Shown here: piece after piece, positions 24,417 to 36,779 of the stretch
Position numbering within the stretch: position 1 is the stretch's first letter
Layout: each line of letters begins with the position of its first letter
Source: Lolium rigidum
Lineage: Eukaryota > Streptophyta > Magnoliopsida > Poales > Poaceae
Reading direction: 5' to 3'
Assembly: GCF_022539505.1 (NCBI RefSeq)
Contig: NC_061510.1
Location: 37,163,047 to 37,227,046, forward strand
Length of the DNA: 64,000 bases
The notes under the pieces: model-generated
Databases searched by the model: none
What the model saw: the letters and a program-made list of their open reading frames with translations, nothing else
Told to the model about the DNA's origin: nothing
Position numbers and translations under genes: made by a program

Positions 24417-27261
24417 AAATGCTTTTACCTTAGGATTAAAACCCTTTAAAGGAGACCTATAGGATTGGTAGTGTCTATAGGGAGTTGTCTTAGTTGTACC
24501 AAATCTTTTTATGACTTGAGATGGATATTCACTAGAGAATAATCCTGACACACTTGAGTCAACATTTCTTACCTATCCTTCCTAAGTAAAGTTAGTTAGC
24601 TAATCCCAAATATGTAGCACACCATTGAAGTCTTAAAACAATAGATGAGTAGATCACAGTTGGTATACAATACATGGTAGTCCAAAGAGAGGATACAACC
24701 ATAAGGAAGATATCCTATTGGAAGATGTGTACCAACACATGTTATGGTTAAGAACTATTATGACCTGTAATAGGAACGATATCAAGTGATAAAGATAAGA
24801 AAATTAGGAAGATATCCTAAAAGAAGGTGTATACCAAAACAAGTAATAGGGTAAGTAAAATTTATCTAAATTTGTGAAACAACTGGTAGTAAGTGATAAC
24901 TATGAGTCATATGTGGTAGTATAGACCATGATGAGTCAATCATGGGAGATAAGGAAGAGAGATATGAATAAAATATGATTACTTACATGGTAGAGTTGTT
25001 AATCATATATGATTCACTTGAGAATCATTATGTGATGGAATAGAACATTATAAGTATTTTGGAGGAGTACAATAAGAAGCCAAGTGCTAAACAATAGTGT
25101 AAGAATTATGTTCCAAAAATATGGGAAGTGTGCCAAGCACATCATGTCCATAGTCTCGTGATAGTATAAACACTTGGAAGTATAAGAACTATATTTTCAT
25201 AGTTATGTGTTTAGAGTAGCAATGTTAGAACCTAGACATATCATAGGAACTAGTCCTCAATAACACTTATATATTGTATAACACTTTGTTAGTACTTCCA
25301 AAGAAAATTAGGTTAACCACAACTATCCTAGACCACTTTGTTTCAAGTTTATCTCATTGCAAATGTGCAATTAAGGTAAAGGTTGAGACAAATAGTAGAA
25401 TTCCCTATATTCGTGCTAAGTATCACGATATAAACCTATATTATGTGGTGTTCTATACTACACATCAGAGCCTGATGTTTAGAGATGTCTTACTCAACAA
25501 TCATATTCAGGCTTATGATGATGTGTACTATAAACACAAAGCTGAATCTTCTTGGATTTTAATTGTTTGACTAGATCCATGCATGAAGTTTGACTTCGAT
25601 ATGCAAATGCATGTTGCAATATCAAGTTATCACTTGATGCTATAGATCTAGAGGGTAATGGAAAACGTGTGAGGAAGTGACGATTTACGAAGATTATGAA
25701 GACAAGAAGAAGGTTCATCAGATAAAGGAAACAAAGTTGTGGGAAGCAACCACAATACTCTGAAGGAAGTACCAACCTAAACTCATGCTTTACCTCAACA
25801 GAGGAGTACTTTAGTACATAAGAAGCATGAAGGTGAGAAAGCTGGTGATTATGGTGAAGCTCAAGCAGATCCATAGTCAACATAGAAGAGGGAATGCATG
25901 GGAAATCATTTCGAATACTATAATCATAGTGTCAGCTAGTGGTTTTCTTGCAACAATAAACCCTCGAAGAAAGAAAGATGACCTATGAACCCATAGAAGA
26001 TATAAGAAGACCATAGTTGGTATCAGAAGATCACAATTGGTATAGGATCAATACTGCGAGATAAAATAGAAGATGTCTCGACCAGTTTATAAGAACCTAT
26101 GATAGAATCCATTTTTAGATATCAAATAGCCACAGTTGGTATAATAACCACAGCCGGTATCAGCTGGTAATACAAATAGTCCACGATTTAATTATTTGTA
26201 ACAAAAGTTTGTGAACAAATAAAAATCTTGTCGACCAAATAGCTAGATCTATAAACATTTAGTCGAAGGATTCACATTGGATGTCCACAATTGAGTGGAT
26301 ACACCCCAAGCATTCTTCGCGAGACCTTAGAAGAAGTAAAACCCATAAGTTAGAACCGGACCAATATTCCAACCATAAATCCAATAGTTGGAAGAAAAGG
26401 AGTTGAAGACCATAAGAAAACTCTAAGGGGTAGAGTAAAGTTGAGTTGGATATACGATGACTTATTACTTTGAGTAAAATGGAAGAAGAAGGTCTGAACT
26501 GAGAGGAAGTTCAATCTTATTTTCATAAGACTCGTTGAACACTACTTTCGAAGGATGTCAGATCAGAAGCCGAGGTTCATACCTCGAGGACGTAAGAAGT
26601 GGACTATAACTTGAGAAAGTGAGTAATATCTACTCAGAAGTACTTAAGCTCAAGTAAGTCAAAGATAAAGAAGTTGGACGAAGGAAATATCAGAGACCAA
26701 ATACAGCTCAAGAAGGTCAAAGACCAAAGGAGATTGACTATACCAAAACTAAAGTCAATTTGAAAGATTCCTTTCATGGAACCTAAATAACCAAAATAGT
26801 TATAGCTATCAATCGTAAACCATGATTGGATGGACTAAATGAGTCTAATCCATTCTTTGGGAAATAAACCATCACAACCATTCCCATGGTAAGTACATTA
26901 CCAAGTACCATTACTGCAATTTTGGTAGTAAGGGAAAGACAAATACCTATTTTATCAAATAGGAGAATGTTATCCGATTAGTCCTCAATTAAGACTGTCA
27001 GGACAAGAAGAAGTTCCAATCATTGAATATTCAATGAGAAAGGAAACAAGCTTATAATATTGGAGGAAATCATGGAAGTAAAGGAAGTAATAGTTGTTTG
27101 ATGACAAACACTAATGGATTCCAGGAAGAATCTGGACAAGGGTTATATTCAATTATATCCAGTGAGATCACCACGGAATTCGAGAAAAGTCGTAGTCTGC
27201 ACAAGTCAGAACCACACTTCGGAAACGTGAGAGAGATCAAACTTCGAGGACGAAGTTTAGT

Positions 27262-27276
27262 TTAAGGGGTAGAGAC
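27262..27276 (+). other. Polypurine tract of the giant-LTR element
   Basis: TTAAGGGGTAGAGAC directly precedes the second LTR start TGTAATATCC. Confidence 0.8.
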
Positions 27277-30200
27277 TGTAATATCCCGGGTAATGGGGTT
27301 ACGAAAATAGAGGAAACAGATGTGTGCATTGCATTCATGCATAGAAAATCCGGGGAATTTTCGCGCTTTAAAGTAAAACAGTCACAGTAACTGAAGTTTC
27401 ACTTGACCTTGGTGGAATTGAAGTAGCTCATCAAGTCAAGTGCTATAAACCTCAATGTGACTTTGCCAAAACTTTGTTTTGGGTAGAGATGATTTGATCT
27501 AAGGGGTTAGATCAAATGGAACTAATAATCAACACAACAACACTTTACTCAATGATCAATTGCTTGATCTTATAAAAGATCATAACATGGTAATCTTTGC
27601 CATAACATATGAACATCTATTTAACCATAAATCAAGTAACAATATAATGGAGAACTATTCTAGACTTATCTTTTCCATGTCTTAAACTAACCCATGATCC
27701 TACCATGCACCTCATGGTATTCATTTTGCTTCATCCCTGGAAACATGACAAGAAGATCAACCCTATAAATATATATCTTTCTATTCCAAGATATTTATTC
27801 AAACCATCATCTTTAAGAGAAACCTTAGTATATTATTCAATACCTTCCCTAGAGAGAGAAACCATTTTTGTTAAACCTAGATATTGGTGACCACATAATT
27901 ATCCTTGGAGAATAACCTTAAGTTAGTATTGAAGTCCTTCCCAAGTAAGGGAGCCCATTCATATCAATTCTAGCTTTACCTATTAATGAATAAAGGACAA
28001 TCTTTGAACCTAAGTATTGGGTTGTAAACCATTTCACCTTGGAGTGGTGAGATAACCAAATACCAAGTGAAATAAGACTATATCCATGACTTAGTGAAAT
28101 AAGGAGTAGAATAATCCAACTAAGATGGACAATTAAATCTTTAGCCCGACAAACTAAATAAATATTAGGAGTACACCATAAACCCTAGAATAAACCATTC
28201 CTGTATGAGAGAACTCAAGCTATAGAGTTACACTCAAGATAGATGAGGCAACACCTGAAATGAAGGGAGAGAACTATTCTTTAACCAGATGATCATAAAC
28301 CCTAAGAACTTGAGTAAATGATATCAAGAACAAGTTGATCATGCCTAAACCATGATCATGCTCTTGAGGTATGTGAGGATAAGTTAAACCCTAATAGGAT
28401 AAGTAGATATCATTCACCTCATGAAATTATAGGAAGGTAACTAGTAAACAAACCCTAGACTTATATCCCAACCAATAATTGTAAACCACTTGGTGATCAC
28501 AAGTAGAATTCTACCACATATACATTCCACTCATTCTTCATCTAATAAACATAAGCAAAACCTTAGAGTAAAATTCCATATTTAATATGGTGAGAAACCA
28601 TATATCCATATGACCAAAGTTAACTATAAAAAGAACTATAACCAATGTAGTTCCTTAAATAATAAATTGAGGTTAATAATAAGAAGCCAATTGGTAGAAG
28701 ATAAAATCAACTCTCAAATCCTTAGCAATTAGAGAAGCACATAAGATATGAAGCAAGTAACCAGATTACCATGATTAGGGGAGATTAAACCCTAGCCAAT
28801 GCACTATGGTGTCATCCCATATCTACAAATTAGAATTATATCTCAACCTAGTTTGTATACCACTTGGGTGATCACCACTATAACCCTAATCCACATTTGA
28901 GTTCCAACCCATGTGTCATTAGGTTAATAATATTGGAACCTAGCATTGTCCATAAAGTAAATCTTATGTTCTAATTTGTTAACACATAATCATACACATC
29001 AAATAATAAGCAAGAGATCACTTCCCATAATTCAAAACAGAATTGAACCCACAAGAGAAAGGAAAATTACATTAGCACATGAAATCATGCCATCAAAATC
29101 AATCTCTTATTTGAAATCCATAAATAAGTATTCTCTTGTGGTTGTTTCTTGCAAAGCAACACCAAACCAAACCCTAAAGAACATTAAATAATAAAACAAT
29201 CAATTGGAAAATAATTTGAATATTTCCAAAGACAATATTCAAATTCATATCTATATGGACAATTAATCCAAAACCAAATAGCAATTAATAAACCAATGAC
29301 TTAGTACCATATTAAAATGAATAATATCCAACAGTAATTATAAAGTCTCTTGGGTGAGTTACACAAGAATTCAAATTGTAAAATACCTGCATAGGATAGA
29401 TGAATTCAAAATAGAATTATAAAACCAGAATTCAAAACAGGAAATAAAGAAAAGAGAAAAAAAATGAGAGAACCTCACCTGGTCGAGCAGCCCAACAATT
29501 GGCCCAACAGCACCAGCCCAGTAGCTAGCCCAGCTCAGCTCAATACCGATTCACCTCGCTTTAAAAATCGTGCGAGAAGACGTTGTCTCCGTCTTCCTCG
29601 CATGGACGCCACGGGACGCCGTGACCGAGTCGCCGGCCACCTCACCGTCGCCGATAAGGACGGGCGCGGACGCAAACGACCACGCCAGAGCTGCCTACAA
29701 CCTCTCTCGCGTCCACCCCATCCTGTACCGCCAAGATTCGCGCCCAAATCGTGTGCCGACGTCACCGCGGCATCGTGACCACTACCGCCGGCGGGAGAGC
29801 ATTGGAGACCACCTCCAGGGGATATAAAAACGTCGGGAGCATCGTCATTCTCTCCTTGTTCATCTCCACCCGCCCATTTTCTCTCGCACGCTCTCTAGCT
29901 CTCCCCATTCTCAAATACCGCCGCCGGAGTCGGAGAAGAAGCCGACGACTGGAGCCGCCCCGGCAACCGTGCGGAGGTCCAGGAGATGCGCTTTGACGCG
30001 TAGAGCAAGTGTGCGGAAGCACGCATCCAAGGGAGCTACGAATCGGCCTAATTTCAACAAATTCTTCCTCAGCACCTCGCCGGAATCGGCGAATTTCTCG
30101 CCGTCTCCGCCCACGATCCTCATCGCCTACCACCTCAACAGCACCAGGGTATGAATACGCACCCGTAGCCCTATAAATTGCAGCAAATAGCCAATCGTAG

Positions 30201-33200
30201 CTTCAATTCGACCCTTGGCCGGAGCTGCGCCGCCGCGGACATAATCTCCGGCGATGTTCGGCGCGTTCCTCGAGATTTCAACACCACCACGGGGTTTATC
30301 GTGTCGAGAGGGTTCGATAGAGGTTAGCCGCGCATCTGGGGAGGCCCTAAATCGGTGGCGCCGTCCCCAGGAGGCCGCCGGCGACTAAACGTCGGCAAGG
30401 GTCAAATGTCCTGGTCAATTTTGACCAGTCGCTGCTTGCGTGGCAGTCCACGTAGCACTGGTCCCACTAGTCAGTGGGTGTGGTTAGATCTAGCCCGGTA
30501 CAGTTAGCATTTCTCTTGTTTTAATTTCAAATTCATAATTGCTGCAACTTCAAATGAATTTAGAAAATTCAATTTAAGTCAGAAAATTATAAATGAGATA
30601 TCACAATTCTTAGAAAGGAAAACTCTTTCCAATAAAAATACAATATGAAATTTTTATTTTTAATAAAAATTCAATTATTTAATACTTATTAAATGAGCCT
30701 TTTCTTTAACTCTAAATTGAATTAAAATTCAATAAATTGGAAAACCTTCTAAAATAAATAAAAACCAGTAAGAAAAATAAAGAAAACATTAAAGTTATTC
30801 TTCTTTATTTGTTATTTTGTTAAATCCTTATTAGAAGGATTTAAACCCTAATTAATAATTATCTTAATTAGTAATTATTTAAAAATACTAAAATGCCAAA
30901 TCCAATATTAATTTTATTTCAAAGTTATTAATAACTTCAACCTTAAAGTGAGGTTATTAATTCAAGAACTTTAGGGTATTTAGAAAACCCTAATTACACA
31001 AGTAATAGAACCAGAAAACCATAATTTCATGTGGTACCCTAAAACCCTAATACCATTAGGCAACCTAGCTCCATTTATTCTTATGAACCCTAATTTGCTT
31101 CCAATCTAAAACCTAGATTAGAACAGGTGAGCATGGTACTTTATTTCTAGTCATAGAGCCATCATCAACAACTAAAAGACATACCTATGTTCACATAAAA
31201 TGTAGAAGACCATCACTAATATATGGGTATCCCATATATCCACCTTCCTCGAGACCTAAATAATCGGGTAGGGTCAACCAAGTGTAAACCTAGATCCTAT
31301 TACCAAAGCCATCATCCTTATCTATCCCTAATTAGCATCACACCATTGTGATGAAACCTAATAGCAACCATACCTACTATTTCACATTACAGAACCTCGT
31401 TCCATTAAACCCTACCAGTGTGAAGTACTTATGAACCATCCTATTTAGGAACCAACCATTCTCTACTTAGAAATCCAATAGCTAAAACAACACAACCTCA
31501 ACCTTAATTGTTATACTTCTTATTATTTAAGAAGTATGTTCTTCAAAAGTTATTCCTTTGAAGTAAATAAAGAAGCATCACCAACCACCGCTTATAAGAA
31601 CCTATAAACCCTAGCAAGCAATCACCGACCGACTGAATCAACCTTGATAGCAACCATGTATAAATACTTGCTTGGGATGCCTAAGCTTAACTCAGCCTTA
31701 CCAGCCTTAAGTATTGATGAATCCAACCTTGTTTGGATCCATCTAAACCTTACTCCAGAAATTAGTTGAAACCATAGTAAACTATAGAACTCCACAACCC
31801 TAATTATCATACTTGTTCTTTATTAAAGAACATGTTCTTCAAAAGTTATTCTTTTGAAGAATATAACAAGTAATCATTAACCATGCCATATAATACTAAA
31901 GCCGACAACCTGTTCTTTACATGTTAACATTATGCCAATTATCATTCTTTGTGTGCTCAATTGATTACTTGTGCTTTATTATCTACACTGTTCATGATAC
32001 CAAGTAATCACACCTGAATAAGAACCTTGTTTGTGAATCACTCTAAAAGTGCAACACACCCCGAATCAATTATTACCACTCACTAATCCTAAATCATCGG
32101 GGTTAGGTCACGCTTAGAGCGATTGCATCTCATACTTATGCATTATTGCATCCTTGGCAATCTTTTAAACATCGTCCTTACGGACGATGATGCTATTTCA
32201 GAATTTGGAGTTACTACGTATCGAAGACCTTGTCCGCATAATCTTGCGATCAAGAAAGGCAAGTTCATCACTTGCTCATGTCATTTGAGTATTTTTATCA
32301 AATTACTTGCAAAGTATTATGGTTATCACTATTGCACAAAAATCAAAACCACTACTTTCATAACTATGAATATGACTATGTGGTGGGCAATGGAACCATG
32401 GATTGTGTTGATATGGTGGAGGTTCCATTGCACGGGTTTATATCCATCTAGGATTAAACAACAAATGTCGCCGATGATTCTTGTGCCGTAATATCCGTGT
32501 TAACCATAAGATCCGGAGTGGGACGGAGTAGTCAAAAGTGTTTCCACCTCTCGTTCATCAACGGATGCGCTTTACCGTAGACACTTGTATCCGTCGGGGC
32601 AAGCGGTGGGCTGGGGAAGCCTTAAGTCCCCACGGCATAGTCCGTAGACACTTGTCGCTCGAAGTGCAAGCGGTGGGCTGGGGAAGCCTAAAGTCCCCAC
32701 GGTATTGCGGTCTATGATGGGTTGCGGCTACCGGCGAAGGAGTTTGGTTCGATCCCAAACCGTTGTCGTGGTCGGGGTCCATCCTTAAGTGGTATAAGAG
32801 GACCGACGAGGACCCAGGGTCGGGGTATGCAACAAAGGGTGGGTGTTCGAGGTAGCGGAGGAACATGATTGGCTAGACCTTATACCGGGCCTCACACCAT
32901 AGGAAGTGTGGACGGGAAGATCACCCGGTTGGCACCAAGGTTAAGATCTCTTATGGGTAAAGCAACACACCTCGCGAGTGTAAAGAACCGTGACCTGTCA
33001 CTCCCTGTTCCGGGATATGGAATTGCGAACGCTGCCGGAAAGGAGCTCCATGAAGTTCTAGTAAACCGGTGAAGGCTGACGGACATAGCTCTTCTGAATA
33101 AAAGCAACCTCTTGAAGAAATGATTATGAAAACCTGCATTGGTATTAGACTTTCTGGTCTAATGCCGTAGCTTGTGCATTAAACACCTCTTTCCTATAAT

Positions 33201-33718
33201 GAGCTTGTTGAGTACGCTCGTACTCATCCCACTCTTAAATCCTCGCTTAGATATGGCGGCATCGAAGGAGGATCTACAGGTGCAACTCGAAGACCGAGGA
33301 AATCAACAACTACTTCAAGAGACAGGACCCTGTCAGAGGAGTCAAACACCACATTCAACAAGGAGACAACCTAGATTATCAATAGAAGGGAACTAGCTTC
33401 CTAAACCTAGCTCCTACTTAGCTAGAATCTATTCATAGCCTCTGTAGCTAGTAAATACTCTACAAATAGAGTTCGTGTTAGGATTAGACTACGAGTCGAT
33501 CTTCTGGAGTCTATTTGCAGTTTTACCTCGTTGTAAAGTAGGAGGCTATGATGATCTTATGTAACAGAGTCATTGTTGTAATTCTATAGACATGCCTTGG
33601 ACCCGCATATGTTTCTGTTGTACCACTCTGAGCGATATAATACTAGTGGAACGGTGTTTCATTGGTGTTATATCAGACTTGCATACTACACCATGCAGTG
33701 GTATGTCGGGTCACCACA
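27277..33718 (+). repeat. 3' LTR of the giant-LTR element, 6,442 bp
   Basis: Second copy of 17961-24402, of identical length despite several small compensating insertions and deletions. Differences concentrate at CAG/CTG versus CG-containing words. It carries the same TATA box (29823-29829) and the same GC-rich island at about 29460-30470. Confidence 0.95.
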
Positions 33719-34223
33719 CATCGCAAGTCCTTACTATTTCTTTGGCGTCTTCGATTGCTGTCAACCAGTAGAATCCTGCCCGAAAAACCTTGGCTGCGAT
33801 GGCTCGACTACTCGCGTGGTGGCCGCATATTCCTTCGTGTACATCCTTCAGAATTATTCTTCCTTCTTCGGGTGTGACACACCTTTGCAGGACGCCTGAA
33901 ATACTCCGCTTGTACAATTCTCCTTTGATCACCGTGAAAGCTTTGGAGCGTCGAATTACTCGCCTTGCCTCAACTGGATCATCGGGTGTTTCTTTCCTGA
34001 GGATGTATGATACATATGCTTGCATCCAAGGAACCTGTACCATCATCACCAACTCTTGTTCCTCTTCATCCTCCGTGGTTTCGTGAGGGATGTCGAAGTT
34101 TTCTCTTTTGCTTTTTCTCGCACCTGTTTTGGCTTCGTAGATCTCTCCGCTATTTCTTCCCGAATACTCCCGGCGGAATTGGGAGGCATTGCGACCCGAT
34201 ATTTGCGAGGACGTCGCCTTCAT
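33719..34223 (-). pseudogene. Integrase, N-terminal zinc-binding part (Tat element)
   Basis: The minus-strand frame shows GELYKRSISGVLQRCVTPEE, then a His-His pair (GICGHHASSRAIAAKV) and the first Cys of the H2C2 zinc finger (VRTCD). It is cut at 33719 by the giant-LTR insertion and continues at 17960 with CQRFA. The segment before it (from about 34223 to 34100) is the low-complexity linker from RNase H. Confidence 0.9.
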
Positions 34224-34613
34224 CGTTGCTCAATCTACCGATGTGATTTACCTCGCATCCATCAAATAGCTTCTCGAGTTCATTGTACACCTTCTTGTAT
34301 GCTACCATGCTATCATTGACTCGCGTCACATTGGTTCATAACTTGCCGAGCCACCAACTGTGAGTCGCCAAAGATTTTTAATCGAGTTGCACCGCAAGCC
34401 TTCGCCATCTTCATCCCGTGTATGAGGGCTTCGTATTCTCGCTTCATTGTTAGATGCGTTAGGGAACGTCATCCGAAGGATGTACTTCAACTTGTCGCCT
34501 TCGAGTGATATCAGTACTACTCCCGCACCAGCTCCTTCTACTCTTTTGGACCCGTCGAAATTCATGGTCCAGGTTCTCGATAAGTCCGGGGGTCCCGTGT
34601 TTTGCAGCTCCAT
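34224..34613 (-). pseudogene. Second RNase H domain (Tat-lineage hallmark)
   Basis: The frame starts with TWTMNFDGSKRVEGAGAGVV, the first beta strand and catalytic Asp of an RNase H fold. It continues with FPNASNNEA, carrying the catalytic Glu, after which frame changes near 34440 and 34330 interrupt it. It lies between the polymerase-linked RNase H and integrase, the position of the additional RNase H known in plant Tat elements. Confidence 0.8.
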
Positions 34614-34667
34614 CCATTCTCGCGATGAAGTCCGGCAGTAACTTGCGACTTGATTGCTTTTCTTTTT

Positions 34668-35951
34668 TCATACGTGATGTCCCGAGGGGAAAGTTCTATT
34701 CCCCAAAGGGAGACACGACCCGTAGCTTCTGGATTGTTCAAGTATATTTGACAAAGGAGCCTCATTGACCACTATGATCGGGTGTGCCGAAAAATAGTGG
34801 CGCAATTTTCGTGCTGTTGTGAACACTCCGTATGCTAGCTTTTGGTACTGAGGGTACCTTTGTTTTGATGGCGATAAAACTTCGCTGACGAAGTATACTG
34901 GCCTCTGTACTCCGTGGAGTTTTCCTTCTTCTTCTCTTTCGACAACTAGCACCGTGCTCACCACTTGGGGTGTGGCTGCGATATATAGCAGGAGAGGTTC
35001 CTTGTCTTTCGGCGCCACCAAAATTGGTGGTGTCGAGATTTTGCGCTTCAAATCTTCGAAGGCTCTGTCGGCCTCTTCGTTCCACTGGAATTTGTCTCAT
35101 TGCTTTATCAGAGCATAAAATGGTAATGCTTTTTCTCCCAGCCTGGCGACGAATCTGCTCAAAGCTGCGACTCGCCCAGTTAGCTGTTGTATCTCTTTCA
35201 ACTTTGTTGGCTTTCTCATTGTTACGATAGCTTGTATTTTATCGGGATTTGCTTCAATCCCTCTCGCTGAGACTAGAAATCCCAAGAGTTCTCCTGCTGG
35301 GACACCAAAGGAACACTTCGTTGGGTTCAACTTCAAGCAGAATTTGTTGAGGTTGTCGAAAGTTTCCTTGAGATCCTCGATCAGTGTTGTCCCCTTTTTT
35401 GATGTTATGACGACATCGTCGATATATACTTGCACGTTTTTCCCAATCTGTGTCGCCAAACACTTCTGCATCATCCTCTCATATGTTGCTCCTGCATTTT
35501 TTAGACCAAAGGGCATTGTTCTGTAGCAAAACACGCCGTAAGGTGTAATAAATGCTGTCTTTACTTCATCTTCTTCTTTCAATCTGATCTGGTTATAACC
35601 AGAATAAGCGTCCAGGAAGGAAAGACGTTCGCATCCAGCCGTGGAGTCGATAATTTGATCGATCCTCGGGAGGGGAAAGTGATCCTTTGGACAATGTTTA
35701 TTGAGACACGTAAAGTCAACGCACATGCGAAGGACTGTAGTGTTTTTCTTTGGCACCATCACAGGATTTGCTACCCATGTGGCTTCTGTGAATATTTCTT
35801 TGATAAAACCAGCTTCTTGTAGTCGATTGATTTCTGACAGCATAGCTTTGCGGTTTGGCTCCGAAAAACGCCGCAAAGGTTGTTTGATTGGTCTCGCTAA
35901 TGGATCCAAATTTAGGTGGTGCTCGGCAAGTTCCCTGGGTACTCCCGGCAT
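34668..35951 (-). pseudogene. Reverse transcriptase and first RNase H (Tat element)
   Basis: The reverse transcriptase frame is open over 284 residues from 35951 to 35097, with PVMVPKKN, MCVDFTCLNKHCPKDHFPLP, SFLDAYSGYNQI, the fingers/palm motif FGLKNAGATYERMM and the catalytic motif VYIDDVV. RNase H follows in another frame (35051-34668: PPILVAPKDKEPLLLYIAAT and VYFVSEVLSPSKQRYPQYQK). The switch between the two frames is near 35090. The polymerase core shows no internal stop, so this is the best-preserved part of the element. Confidence 0.92.
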
Positions 35952-36014
35952 GTCAGCTGGACACCATGCGAAGATTTTCCAGTTCTCACGGAGGAACTCG
36001 ACGAGCGCGCTTTC

Positions 36015-36767
36015 CTATGCGATATCCATGTTGTTTGCAATAGATGTCGTCTTTTTCGGGTCTGTCGGGTGAATCTGCACCTCCTTTGAATTTTTCTCGG
36101 TATTGAAAGTTGATTCTTTATTTGGCCTTCCGACGTCTGGCAACACGTCGTATTCAGTCATACTTTTGGACGCCAAATACTCAGCTTGCATCCCGAAAGT
36201 TTCTGATAACCGATGAAAATCCTTGTCGCACTTGTCGGCTAAGGCGAAGCTTCCTTTAATCGTGATTGGTCCCTTTGGTCCAGGCAATCTCCACAACAGA
36301 TATGTATAGTGTGGTACTGCCATAAACCTAGCGTATGCCGGTCGTCCCAACAAAGCGTGGTATTGCGACGGAAAATCCACGACTTCAAATTCCAGCTTCT
36401 CGATTCTATAATTCTCTCGAGTTCCAAACCGAACGTCGAGATTTATCTTCCCCAATGGATAACTTGGTTTCTCCGGTGTGATGCCGTGGAACCTTGTGTC
36501 TGTTGGCTTCAAGTTTGCTAAGGATATGTTCATCTTCCTCAATGTATATGCGTACATAAGGTTTAAGCTACTGCCACCATCTATAAATACTCGAGAAACA
36601 TCAAATCCCGCAATAACTGCTGGCAGAATAAGTGCCGACCGCCCCGGTCGAGGAACTTGCTGCGGATGATCCGCTATGGTGAAGCCGATGTCTTGCCCTG
36701 ACCAATTGAGGTACTCAACTGTTGGTGGAGGCATTTTCTCTGCCATGAACACCTGTCTCGAGATCAC
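36015..36767 (-). pseudogene. Aspartic protease region of pol (Tat element)
   Basis: An open frame of 250 residues contains RVFIDGGSSLNLMYAYTL, where FIDGGSS is the Tat-type version of the retroviral-type protease active site, and later FHALLGRP-type sequence (YHALLGRPAYARFMA). It is separated from the reverse transcriptase frame by a frame change near 36010, so the polyprotein is not continuous as read. Confidence 0.85.
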
Positions 36768-36779
36768 TTTTTTGAGTTC

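Larger units (their letters stand above)
24403..27276 (+). other. Interior of the giant-LTR element, coding capacity lost
   Basis: The frames are short and full of stops. The primer-site phrase is echoed several times (ACAGTTGGTAT at 24658 and 26133, ATAGTTGGTATCAGAAG at 26014, AGCCGGTATCAG at 26152). Near the 3' end, AACTTCGAGGACGAAGTTTAG translates as NFEDEV-stop, a relic of a chromovirus pol terminus. I see no intact domain. Confidence 0.75.
17961..33718 (+). mobile_element. Giant-LTR gypsy derivative (LARD-like) inserted in the integrase
   Basis: Two direct repeats of exactly 6,442 bp begin TGTAATATCC and end GGTCACCACA. They are flanked by the 5-bp duplication CATCG at 17956-17960 and 33719-33723. 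Directly after the first LTR comes TTGGTATCAGAGC, a perfect initiator-Met-tRNA primer site; directly before the second is AAGGGGTAGAGAC, a polypurine tract. The interior is only 2,874 bp and has no open gag or pol. Just before the polypurine tract the frame NFEDEV-stop survives, an ending typical of chromovirus (Tekay/Del-type) pol, so this is probably a large retrotransposon derivative of that lineage, moved by proteins supplied in trans. Confidence 0.93.
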
